Source of the DNA: TMED69 sp036130055
GTDB taxonomy: Bacteria > Pseudomonadota > Gammaproteobacteria > Ga0077536
NCBI GenBank assembly: GCA_036130055.1
Contig: JAYYOR010000026.1
Location: 1-32,474 of the forward strand
Reading direction: 5' to 3'
Length of the DNA stretch: 32,474 nt
Both the position numbers and the translations under genes were made by a program. Below the pieces are notes generated by a model, which saw only the letters and a list, made by a program, of their open reading frames with translations, had not been told where the DNA came from and did no database searches. Shown here piece by piece: positions 17,259-24,355 of the stretch. Each line of letters starts with the position of its first letter. Position 1 is the stretch's first letter.

Positions 17259-17990
17259 ATGTGGTTGAGTAAAGTGAAGATTACGAAAAAGTTAATTAAA
17301 ATATTTCAAGGTCTCTTGTCAATAATACTTAATTTTCTCCTATGCCCTCTCCACCTTTCGGTCGTTCACAAGAATGTGAATAAAGATTTTGTGTTATATC
17401 AATACGACTCTTATGATGAGTACAAAAAAATGCAAATTTTCCATAATATTAGGAAATTGGAAAAAGTATGGGCTGATGATCATACTCTAGACAGAGTTGC
17501 AGAAAGAGCCCTTTCACTAAAAACAGACGGTAGTATTGAAGGCTTGTGTCATGGGACAAGAAATGGTTATGAGCAAAGCTATTTAAGCGCAAAATTTAAT
17601 AGAATCAACGCCATTGGTACCGATATTTCAGCATCGGCGAGCAATTTTCCTTTATCATTTGTTTGGGATTTTCATGAACAAAAAGACGAATGGGTGAGCA
17701 ACTTCGACTTTGTTTATAGTAACTCATTAGACCAAGCCTGGAACCCGCAAAAGGCGTTAGCTTCGTGGCTTGAGCAGATTAAGCCTGACGGCCTAGTCAT
17801 AGTTGAACTTACAGTTGCTGGTCACGGTCCGGGCGGTGTTTCAAATATGGACCCATTTGGGGTTCGTCCAGTTGCGTTTCCTTATGTTTTAACTGAATGG
17901 TTCGGAGAAAATATTAAGCTTTCACATTCTGTTGGGAGAAAATCTAATATGGCAGAAGACGCTTGGCTTTTTTTTATTTCAAATGTGTAA
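17259..17990 (+). CDS. SAM-dependent methyltransferase-like protein with a hydrophobic N-terminal segment
   Basis: A 243-residue protein of uncertain function. The middle and C-terminal half fit a class I methyltransferase fold: a glycine-containing strand-loop GLCHGTRNGYE, an acidic strand end AIGTDIS, a motif-IV-like FDFVYSNSLDQAWNP, and the helix-strand ALASWLEQIKPDGLVIVEL. Such proteins usually bind S-adenosylmethionine, but the first loop is not a canonical GxGxG, so activity is uncertain. Residues 15-36 are strongly hydrophobic and could anchor it to the membrane. No clear ribosome site precedes the ATG at 17259; in-frame TTG and GTG codons follow within 15 bases. It begins 48 bases after pyrD and may be read through from it. 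Confidence 0.6.
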   Translation: MWLSKVKITKKLIKIFQGLLSIILNFLLCPLHLSVVHKNVNKDFVLYQYDSYDEYKKMQIFHNIRKLEKVWADDHTLDRVAERALSLKTDGSIEGLCHGTRNGYEQSYLSAKFNRINAIGTDISASASNFPLSFVWDFHEQKDEWVSNFDFVYSNSLDQAWNPQKALASWLEQIKPDGLVIVELTVAGHGPGGVSNMDPFGVRPVAFPYVLTEWFGENIKLSHSVGRKSNMAEDAWLFFISNV

Positions 17991-18100
17991 ATAAAAATTT
18001 GAAAAATCTTACTTCACGGGAAAAAAAGTTCTAACCACTAGCAATTTTGTATGATTTATGGCTTAATACTGATTAATTAAGTTTGAATCAACCATGTTTG

Positions 18101-18107
18101 AAAGGAG
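18101..18107 (+). promoter_or_regulatory. Strong Shine-Dalgarno site ahead of a 30-codon ORF
   Basis: AAAGGAG at 18101-18107 is followed after 9 bases by the GTG at 18117. It is one of the best anti-16S matches in this region. It points to the 18117 start rather than to the longer frame that opens with a TTG at 18083. Confidence 0.5.
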
Positions 18108-18116
18108 AAAATCAAG

Positions 18117-18209
18117 GTGGAATCTATAGAAGGACTTATAGTTGTGGTTTTTTGGGCGGTAATTTTGATGCGTTTTTTGCCAAGGAAAAATTTTACGAGA
18201 AAATCATGA
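18117..18209 (+). CDS. Putative 30-residue single-pass membrane protein
   Basis: A very short frame starting GTG at 18117 encodes a short acidic head (MESIE), a hydrophobic helix at about residues 6-21 (GLIVVVFWAVILM), then a strongly basic tail (RFLPRKNFTRKS). That charge pattern suits a single transmembrane helix with the C-terminus in the cytoplasm. A strong AAAGGAG lies 9 bases upstream. Its stop overlaps the start of the next frame as ATGA, a common sign of translational coupling. I recognise no family. It lies within a longer alternative frame from a TTG at 18083, which would lack a ribosome site and a protein-like N-terminus. Confidence 0.45.
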   Translation: MESIEGLIVVVFWAVILMRFLPRKNFTRKS

Positions 18210-18409
18210 GCCGCTTAATTTTTAATTTTCTGAGGCTCTTTTTGTTGTGGTTGTTCGGTAGAACTCGTTTTAGCATGATCCAAATAGGTGCTTCATTAAT
18301 TTCAAGATATATTAAAAGAAGCGTGGGCGGTTGGTACACTAATCCTGAGATGAAAAAAAGGGATCTTAATGAAATCTCATCAACTTTGCGGCTCATTTTA
18401 GGAGATTAA
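18206..18409 (+). CDS. Putative 67-residue membrane-associated protein
   Basis: The frame starts at the ATG of an ATGA overlap with the 30-codon ORF before it. The first 20 residues (MSRLIFNFLRLFLLWLFGRT) form a hydrophobic helix flanked by arginines; a second amphipathic stretch SMIQIGASLISRYIKRS follows, then a charged C-terminal helix PEMKKRDLNEISSTLRLIL. It could lie on or in the inner membrane. No family is recognised. The same frame can be extended to a TTG at 18083 for 108 residues, but the added part has no ribosome site. Position suggests it is made together with the preceding small protein, perhaps as a two-part complex; that is inference. Confidence 0.5.
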   Translation: MSRLIFNFLRLFLLWLFGRTRFSMIQIGASLISRYIKRSVGGWYTNPEMKKRDLNEISSTLRLILGD

Positions 18410-18513
18410 AGCCTAAATTTACCCAATTCAATCATTTCGTTTTTATATCGCCGTTTGCTCATGGTATTCTCATTTTTTATTCCCCCCTAATGCACATACT
18501 AGGAGCAAAAAAA

Positions 18514-19224
18514 ATGGATAAAAAAAATGAAAATTTATTTTTTAATCCTGAAGAAATCAGTGAGATGGAGAAGCGGACTGTAGATAGGATTATTGAGGCA
18601 ATTGAAGCTAAGGACTTTGATAAAGCAAAAAAATTGACTCATAGAATGTATAATGAATTTCTTTCGATGCATGACCTTTACCGAAATTGGGTTACAAGCT
18701 TACTTACGGAAATTGGTAATAGATACGGTGATCAAGATCTCGACGCGATCATGAACGAAAGTTGCAAATCCTGGTGGCGACCTATTCGATTGAAAATGAA
18801 GCAAACTTCTAGCGAGCTAAAAACTCAGGTAAAAATGTTTATATCTGGTCTTCACGGCCACCTGCAGCCATTGGAAATAAGCGAGGACATCGAAAAAGTT
18901 ACAATTAAACTAAAACCTTGTGGAAGCGGTGGGCGATTGGTGCAAGAGGGGCGATATAAAGGAAAAAATCCATTTCTGACAATAAAAAAAGGACAAAAGA
19001 TTACTTATAACAGAACGAATTTTCCTGTGTACTGCGCTCATGAAGCAGCGATGGAGAATGTTGACTTTGAAGACGAAGGAAGGCCGTTCGTAGTTGTGGA
19101 GCCTGCCGATAAGATAGGAAAAGACTATTGTTCTTTCATTTGTTATAAAAAAGAAGCGTCCGTGCCGAAAAAATACTATGAGCGGCTGGGCTATAAAAAA
19201 CCAATGCGCGATACTGAGAGATGA
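18514..19224 (+). CDS. Unrecognised protein with conserved-looking Cys/His residues
   Basis: A 236-residue soluble protein that I cannot assign. The start is placed at the ATG at 18514 because AGGAG lies 8 bases ahead; an in-frame ATG at 18490 has no ribosome site. The N-terminal half is helical and acidic (FFNPEEISEMEKRTVDRIIEAI), including a segment DLYRNWVTSLLTEIGNRYGD that looks like a helical bundle. The C-terminal half is beta-rich with candidate metal- or substrate-binding residues: LKPCGSGGRLV, FPVYCAHEAAME and KDYCSFICYKK. That layout loosely recalls small-molecule hydrolase or V4R-like sensor domains, but no name is justified. tadA begins 1 base after its stop, so the two are likely co-translated. 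Confidence 0.7.
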   Translation: MDKKNENLFFNPEEISEMEKRTVDRIIEAIEAKDFDKAKKLTHRMYNEFLSMHDLYRNWVTSLLTEIGNRYGDQDLDAIMNESCKSWWRPIRLKMKQTSSELKTQVKMFISGLHGHLQPLEISEDIEKVTIKLKPCGSGGRLVQEGRYKGKNPFLTIKKGQKITYNRTNFPVYCAHEAAMENVDFEDEGRPFVVVEPADKIGKDYCSFICYKKEASVPKKYYERLGYKKPMRDTER

Positions 19225-19225
19225 T

Positions 19226-19666
19226 TTGGATCGCAAGTCAGTAATGCGAGAGGCTGCAAGGATGGCTGAAATAGCGGCGACACAAGGCGAGGTTCCCGTC
19301 GGAGCAATGCTTTATGTGGGAAAAAAACTCATCGCGTCTTCTTTTAACCAGACCATTCAACGCAAAGATCCTACCGCTCATGCTGAGATATTGGTGCTTA
19401 GGGCAGCAGCAAAGAAACTGGGCAATTATAGACTGAATGATGGTGTTCTGTTTACCACACTGGAACCATGTCCAATGTGTGCAGGTGCGGTTTTAGAATC
19501 CAGAATTAAGTCACTGATATTCGGTGCTTATGATAGAAAAAACGGGGCAGCAGGAAGTGTTTACAATATCGTTGCTAAAAACCCTAATGTTGAGATCGTA
19601 GGTGGAGTGGAAGAATATCTCTGCAGTTCTCTGTTAACAAAATTTTTTAAAGAGAAAAGAAATTAG
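19226..19666 (+). CDS. tadA: tRNA-specific adenosine deaminase
   Basis: TadA deaminates the wobble adenosine A34 of tRNA-Arg(ACG) to inosine, letting one tRNA read three Arg codons. The zinc site is complete: His52-Ala-Glu54 in TAHAEI, with Glu54 as proton shuttle, and Cys82/Cys85 in EPCPMCAG. The C-terminal GAYDRKNGAAGS block separates it from cytidine or guanine deaminases. The start is chosen at the TTG at 19226, with GAGAG 5 bases upstream, giving 146 residues, close to the minimal TadA core. An ATG at 19178 inside the previous gene would add 16 residues. pncC overlaps its stop by 1 base, so it heads or joins the operon running to recA. Confidence 0.92.
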   Translation: MDRKSVMREAARMAEIAATQGEVPVGAMLYVGKKLIASSFNQTIQRKDPTAHAEILVLRAAAKKLGNYRLNDGVLFTTLEPCPMCAGAVLESRIKSLIFGAYDRKNGAAGSVYNIVAKNPNVEIVGGVEEYLCSSLLTKFFKEKRN

Positions 19667-20163
19667 TGGATATATCCGAAAATAAGAACAATCTTTTGGC
19701 AGGCAAGTTGGGTAAACACCTAAAAAAAAAGAATATAAAAATTGCAGCAGCAGAGTCTTGCACGGGAGGCTTGTTCGGAAAAACTATAACAGACATACCA
19801 GGCTGCTCTGCGTGGTTCGATTGCTCCCTAGTAACTTATTCTAATGAAGCAAAAATTACGTTTTTGGGAGTGGATAGCTTAACATTAAAAAAGTTCGGTG
19901 CAGTAAGTGAGGAAGTCGCTTGTGAAATGGCGAAAGGTGTAAGTATTAGGGCATCTACAGAGATTGGAGTTGGCGTCAGCGGGATAGCAGGCCCTGGCGG
20001 AGGTAATGCTTTAAAACCGGTGGGAACAGTTTGTTTCGGGTTTAGTTTCCCAGGGAAGATTGTAAGTTGTACAAAGGTTTTCGATGGAAACAGGGATGAC
20101 ATTAGGAGACTAAGTACGGAATTTTTATTGTCCGAATTACTGGTATATCTGACGGCAGATTGA
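19666..20163 (+). CDS. pncC: Nicotinamide-nucleotide amidase (CinA C-terminal domain)
   Basis: PncC hydrolyses nicotinamide mononucleotide to nicotinate mononucleotide and ammonia, recycling the product of NAD-dependent DNA ligase. This stand-alone 165-residue domain carries the family motifs AAAESCTGGL, GCSAWFDCSLVTYSNEAK, the VSEEVACEMAKG helix and GVSGIAGPGGG, followed by KPVGTVCFGF. The GTG start shares a base with the tadA stop (TAGTG), so the two are tightly coupled. It precedes recA by 53 bases, the usual gammaproteobacterial pncC-recA neighbourhood. It lacks the N-terminal molybdopterin-binding-like domain of full CinA. Confidence 0.94.
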   Translation: MDISENKNNLLAGKLGKHLKKKNIKIAAAESCTGGLFGKTITDIPGCSAWFDCSLVTYSNEAKITFLGVDSLTLKKFGAVSEEVACEMAKGVSIRASTEIGVGVSGIAGPGGGNALKPVGTVCFGFSFPGKIVSCTKVFDGNRDDIRRLSTEFLLSELLVYLTAD

Positions 20164-20216
20164 TAATCTATAAGCCCAAATGATTGTTGAATGGGTAACT
20201 AATTAAAGGAATGTGA

Positions 20217-21245
20217 ATGGATCAAAACAAAGAAAAAGCATTAAAAATGGCACTTTCTCAAATTGAGAAGCAATTCGGATCAGGCTCTATTATGCGGATG
20301 GGTAACGAAGAAGCAGTCATACAGGTTGATGCAGTATCTTCTGGCTCACTTAGTATCGATATTGCCCTTGGAATAGGAGGATTTCCCCGTGGAAGGGTTG
20401 TTGAGATCTATGGCCCAGAATCTTCTGGCAAAACCACGCTCACATTGCATGCAGTGGCGGAAATCCAAAAAGCTGGAGGGACTGCTGCTTTCGTAGATGC
20501 CGAACACGCTCTGGATCCGAGTTATGCGGAAAAAGTCGGCGTGAACGTAGAGGATTTGCTTGTTTCTCAGCCAGATACTGGCGAGCAGGCGTTGGAGATA
20601 ACGGATATGTTGGTCCGGTCGGCGGCAGTTGACTTGGTTGTAGTAGACTCGGTAGCAGCTTTGACACCAAAAGCTGAAATAGAAGGTGATATGGGTGACA
20701 CCCATGTTGGCTTGCAAGCGCGTCTTATGTCTCAAGCGTTGAGAAAGTTAACTGGAAATATTAAACGCTCGAATACTTTGGTTATTTTTATAAATCAAAT
20801 AAGAATGAAAATAGGGGTTATGTTTGGGAACCCCGAGACAACTACAGGAGGTAATGCTCTTAAATTTTATTCATCCGTAAGAATTGATATAAGAAGAACA
20901 GGAGCTCTGAAAAAAGGAGACGAAATTATTGGAAATGAGACGAGAGTAAAGGTTGTAAAAAATAAAGTCGCGCCCCCATTTAAACAAGCGAATTTTGACA
21001 TAATGTACAACGAGGGTATTTCTAGACATAGTGAACTAATTGAGTTAGGAGTTCAAAATAATATCATTGAGAAAACTGGTGCGTGGTATAGTTACGAGGG
21101 GGACCGATTAGGTCAAGGCAAGGAAAATGTAAGAATTTACCTTAAGGAAAACCCAGAACTTGCTGATGAAATCGAAACAAAGATTAGGGGTCTATATTTT
21201 TCTAATCAACAAACTAATGTTGAAGAGATAGAGGATTCTTCGTGA
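20217..21245 (+). CDS. recA: Recombinase A
   Basis: RecA forms filaments on single-stranded DNA, carries out strand exchange and triggers LexA self-cleavage. Walker A GPESSGKT spans 66-73; the catalytic Glu region FVDAEHALDP, Walker B LVVVDSVAAL, the L1 loop and the L2 loop NQIRMKIGVMFGNPETTTGG are all present. At 342 residues it lacks part of the long acidic tail of E. coli RecA but still ends acidic (EEIEDSS). AAAGGA at 20205-20210 is a good ribosome site. The 53-base upstream spacer holds no CTGT-N8-ACAG operator. recX overlaps its stop as GTGA. Confidence 0.98.
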   Translation: MDQNKEKALKMALSQIEKQFGSGSIMRMGNEEAVIQVDAVSSGSLSIDIALGIGGFPRGRVVEIYGPESSGKTTLTLHAVAEIQKAGGTAAFVDAEHALDPSYAEKVGVNVEDLLVSQPDTGEQALEITDMLVRSAAVDLVVVDSVAALTPKAEIEGDMGDTHVGLQARLMSQALRKLTGNIKRSNTLVIFINQIRMKIGVMFGNPETTTGGNALKFYSSVRIDIRRTGALKKGDEIIGNETRVKVVKNKVAPPFKQANFDIMYNEGISRHSELIELGVQNNIIEKTGAWYSYEGDRLGQGKENVRIYLKENPELADEIETKIRGLYFSNQQTNVEEIEDSS

Positions 21246-21703
21246 ATGGAGATGTTGGATATAAAACTGTTTATGACAGAGCGTTAAGGCTTCTAGCTCG
21301 TAGAGATCACACCAAAAGTGAGTTAAGAATAAAACTTGAAGAAAAAAATTACGATATTCGAATTATAAATGACGTCCTTGACCAGTTAGAGAAAAAAGAC
21401 TATCTAAACGATAAGTCTTTTGCAGATAAATATTTAAAATATAGGTCTGGATTGGGATTTGGCCCAAAAAAGATTTTTCATGAAATGCAAAAAAAAGGTA
21501 TAGATAATCAACATATAAAAGAATCTTTTGATAGCTTTGATCTATGTTGGACTGAATTGACTAGAAAAGCGTTTCAAAAAAAGTTTGGTAGAATTCAGAA
21601 CGATGGCAAATGTTATAGGGACTATGAAAAAAAAATAAGATTCCTTGTGCACCGAGGTTTTGCTTATAGCGATATAAAAAGTGTTTTAGGGGAGCATCCG
21701 TAG
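21242..21703 (+). CDS. recX: RecA regulatory protein RecX
   Basis: RecX binds RecA filaments and limits their extension. The 153-residue protein shows the three-helix repeats of the family: YDRALRLLARRDHTKSEL, then INDVLDQLEKKDYLNDKSFA, the GLGFGPKKIFHEMQKKGID block and the C-terminal FLVHRGFAYSDIKSVL. The GTG start at 21242 overlaps the recA TGA, so RecX should be made in low proportion to RecA by translational coupling. alaS starts 2 bases after its stop. Confidence 0.93.
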   Translation: MNGDVGYKTVYDRALRLLARRDHTKSELRIKLEEKNYDIRIINDVLDQLEKKDYLNDKSFADKYLKYRSGLGFGPKKIFHEMQKKGIDNQHIKESFDSFDLCWTELTRKAFQKKFGRIQNDGKCYRDYEKKIRFLVHRGFAYSDIKSVLGEHP

Positions 21704-21705
21704 TA

Positions 21706-24327
21706 ATGGAGACACAACAAATCCGCAACTGCTTTCTGGAGTACTTTAAATCAAATGGCCACAAGATTGTCGAAAGTTCCTCACTGATACCGCCACAAGA
21801 CAAAACTTTACTCTTTACTAATGCAGGGATGGTTCAATTCAAGGACTACTTTACGGGGAAAATCCAGCCACCCTTCGAGTCTGCGACCTCGGTGCAAAGA
21901 TGCGTTCGTGCCGGCGGAAAACATAATGACCTGGATAATGTAGGTTTTACTTCTCGTCATCACACTTTCTTTGAAATGTTGGGAAATTTTAGTTTTGGTT
22001 CTTATTTTAAAGAAGAGGCGATTGCTTTAGCCTGGGAGCTTTTAACGAGGGAATTTCAGATACCAGAAGAAAGATTGCTAGTGACCGTTTTTGAAGATGA
22101 CAGTGAAGCTGCAGAAATTTGGCAAAAGAAAATAAAAGTTCCTTCAGAAAAAATTATTAGATGCGGCGAGGAAGATAACTTTTGGGCGATGGGTGACACT
22201 GGTCCTTGCGGCCCCTGTACCGAAATATTTTTTGATCATGGACCGAGTGTAAAAGGAGGTCCACCAGGCTCTATAAACGAAAATGGCGATAGATTTGTGG
22301 AAATATGGAATCTTGTTTTCATGCAATATGAAATGGATCAAAAAGGTAATAGAAACCCGCTTCCCAGACCTGCGGTTGATACCGGTATGGGCTTAGAGCG
22401 GATTGCTGCTGTCCTACAAAATGTAAAAAGTAATTATGAGATAGATATTTTCCAAAAATTAAATTTTGAAGTTCAAGGGGTGCTAGGCGGCCACGTAAAC
22501 GACAATTCAATTTTAAAAATTATTTCTGATCATATCAGATCTTCTGGATTTCTGATAATGGATGGAGTGATACCAGATAATGAGGGACGAGGGTATGTCC
22601 TTCGCAGAATAATTCGGCGTGCTCTTCGTTATGGTCATAAAGTAAATAATGGCAAACCTTTTTTTTACCGATTAGTTAAGCCTTTGGTTGAGCTTATGGG
22701 CAGTTCTTGCACTAATTTACAAGACAAAGAAGAGTATATTACTCGTACACTTAGAGATGAGGAGGAGCGTTTTTCGGCAGCCTTAACTAGAGGCCTTTCT
22801 ATTTTAGATAAAAAACTGAAAGCGAACACCAGCGGTTTATTGCCAGCTGATATTGTTTTTGAATTATATGATACTTATGGTTTTCCAACCGATATTACTC
22901 ATGATATTGCCAGTGAGTATGGCGTGAGAATTGACTTAAAAGGCTTCGAAGAGTTAATGCAAAAGCAGAAGTCTTTAGCAAAGAAAACTAGCAAATTTGG
23001 CGATAGTATCAACTATCTTGGTGTTTCGGAACATTCCCTCGAAATCCCACACTTTACCCAAAAATTTTGCGGTTACACAAAAATACAGAAAGAGACAGAG
23101 ATTTGTTCACTTTACTTAGATGGTGTTAGAAGAGAACAACTTTCCAAAGGTGACGCTGGTGTTGTGTGCGTAAAGGAAACCCCATTTTATGCTGAAGCAG
23201 GTGGACAGATTGGTGACGTCGGCATAATTAAATCTAAAAAAGGAATTTTTGAAGTCACAGACACAAAAGTTCTGGATGAAATTCATCTTCATATCGGTAA
23301 ATTAGTTGAGGGTACGTTGCACGAGGGAGAAACTGTTAAGGCAACGGTAGGTGAGGGTGAAAGAAAAAAAACGACTAATCATCACTCTGCAACTCATCTT
23401 TTACATGCCGCTCTTCGTTATCAATTAGGAGATGGTATCCAACAAAAAGGTTCCTATGTTGGAACAAATAGATTGAGATTTGACTTCTCTCACCCACGAG
23501 CTGTTTCTCGCAGCGAATTGCAAAAAATTGAAAGTTTGGTAAATCATAAAATTCGAGAAAACCTCGAGGTAAATATTGAAATCATGGAGACTTCGAAAGC
23601 TATTGAGACAGGAGCAACAGCTTTTTTTGACGAGAAATATGGGAAGGAAGTTAGAGTTCTAGGAATGGGTGATTTTTCCCTCGAGCTGTGTGGGGGAACA
23701 CACGTTTCTCGAACTGGGGAAATTGGTTTCTTCAAAATTATTTCTGAGTCTTCAGTCGGTGCTGGTGTTAGGCGAATTGAAGCGGTTTGTGGTGTTGAAG
23801 CCGAAAGTCGAATTTATGAGGCGTTGGAAACGGTTGAAAATATGTGCACCCTGCTCGATACATCGGGAAATAAAATCGTAGATAGATTAAATAATCTTAT
23901 AAAAGAAAAATCTCTACTAGAGAATAAATTAAAAAAACAAAAGGAAAATTCTTTGGATAAAGTCCTTGATAATGCTTATCAAGGTGCGGAAGAGATTAAT
24001 AAAGTCAAATTAGTCGCAACAGTCTTGACTGATGTTCAACCTCAGGAGTTAAGAAGATTAGTAGATAACCTAAAAGGTCGTAAAAACGAACATGGTATTA
24101 TTGTCATTCTTGCTTCTGTTGTTGGAAAAAAAGTGAGACTCATTGCTGGGGTAAACAAAGAGTTGTCAGACAAGGTAAGTGCAGTGGACTTAGTAAATCA
24201 TATGGTAGGAAAATTTGGAGGGAAGGGAGGAGGAAGACCTGATCTCGCTCAAGCTGGTGGTGAATTTGATATTGATTTTCAAAATATGATTGAACTAGGA
24301 AAGGAATGGGTTTTAAAAAAATTATGA
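21706..24327 (+). CDS. alaS: Alanyl-tRNA synthetase
   Basis: AlaRS charges tRNA-Ala and edits mischarged Ser and Gly. The 873-residue protein has the full bacterial plan. The class II catalytic core occupies about 1-240, with FTNAGMVQFKDYF, the RHHTFFEMLGNFSFG motif-2 region and the GMGLERIAAV motif 3. A tRNA-recognition helical domain follows. The editing domain has zinc ligands in NHHSATHLLHAAL and LELCGGTHVSRTGEIG. The C-Ala region ends GKFGGKGGGRPDLAQAGG. It starts 2 bases after recX and lies in the standard recA-recX-alaS order. In E. coli AlaRS can repress its own transcription; no operator is recognisable here. Confidence 0.98.
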   Translation: METQQIRNCFLEYFKSNGHKIVESSSLIPPQDKTLLFTNAGMVQFKDYFTGKIQPPFESATSVQRCVRAGGKHNDLDNVGFTSRHHTFFEMLGNFSFGSYFKEEAIALAWELLTREFQIPEERLLVTVFEDDSEAAEIWQKKIKVPSEKIIRCGEEDNFWAMGDTGPCGPCTEIFFDHGPSVKGGPPGSINENGDRFVEIWNLVFMQYEMDQKGNRNPLPRPAVDTGMGLERIAAVLQNVKSNYEIDIFQKLNFEVQGVLGGHVNDNSILKIISDHIRSSGFLIMDGVIPDNEGRGYVLRRIIRRALRYGHKVNNGKPFFYRLVKPLVELMGSSCTNLQDKEEYITRTLRDEEERFSAALTRGLSILDKKLKANTSGLLPADIVFELYDTYGFPTDITHDIASEYGVRIDLKGFEELMQKQKSLAKKTSKFGDSINYLGVSEHSLEIPHFTQKFCGYTKIQKETEICSLYLDGVRREQLSKGDAGVVCVKETPFYAEAGGQIGDVGIIKSKKGIFEVTDTKVLDEIHLHIGKLVEGTLHEGETVKATVGEGERKKTTNHHSATHLLHAALRYQLGDGIQQKGSYVGTNRLRFDFSHPRAVSRSELQKIESLVNHKIRENLEVNIEIMETSKAIETGATAFFDEKYGKEVRVLGMGDFSLELCGGTHVSRTGEIGFFKIISESSVGAGVRRIEAVCGVEAESRIYEALETVENMCTLLDTSGNKIVDRLNNLIKEKSLLENKLKKQKENSLDKVLDNAYQGAEEINKVKLVATVLTDVQPQELRRLVDNLKGRKNEHGIIVILASVVGKKVRLIAGVNKELSDKVSAVDLVNHMVGKFGGKGGGRPDLAQAGGEFDIDFQNMIELGKEWVLKKL

Positions 24328-24355
24328 AAAGTTTAAATTAAAGAAACCTGCTCGA

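Noticed and set aside
18083..18409. A single 108-residue protein starting at TTG 18083
   Set aside because: No ribosome site precedes it and its first part is not protein-like; the strong AAAGGAG instead serves the GTG at 18117, with the ATG at 18206 coupled to it.
21561..21803. An 80-codon minus-strand frame over the recX/alaS junction
   Set aside because: It is antisense to two conserved genes and shows no domain or ribosome site.
24328..24355. Lysine riboswitch before lysC
   Set aside because: Only 28 bases separate alaS and lysC, far too short for the aptamer.
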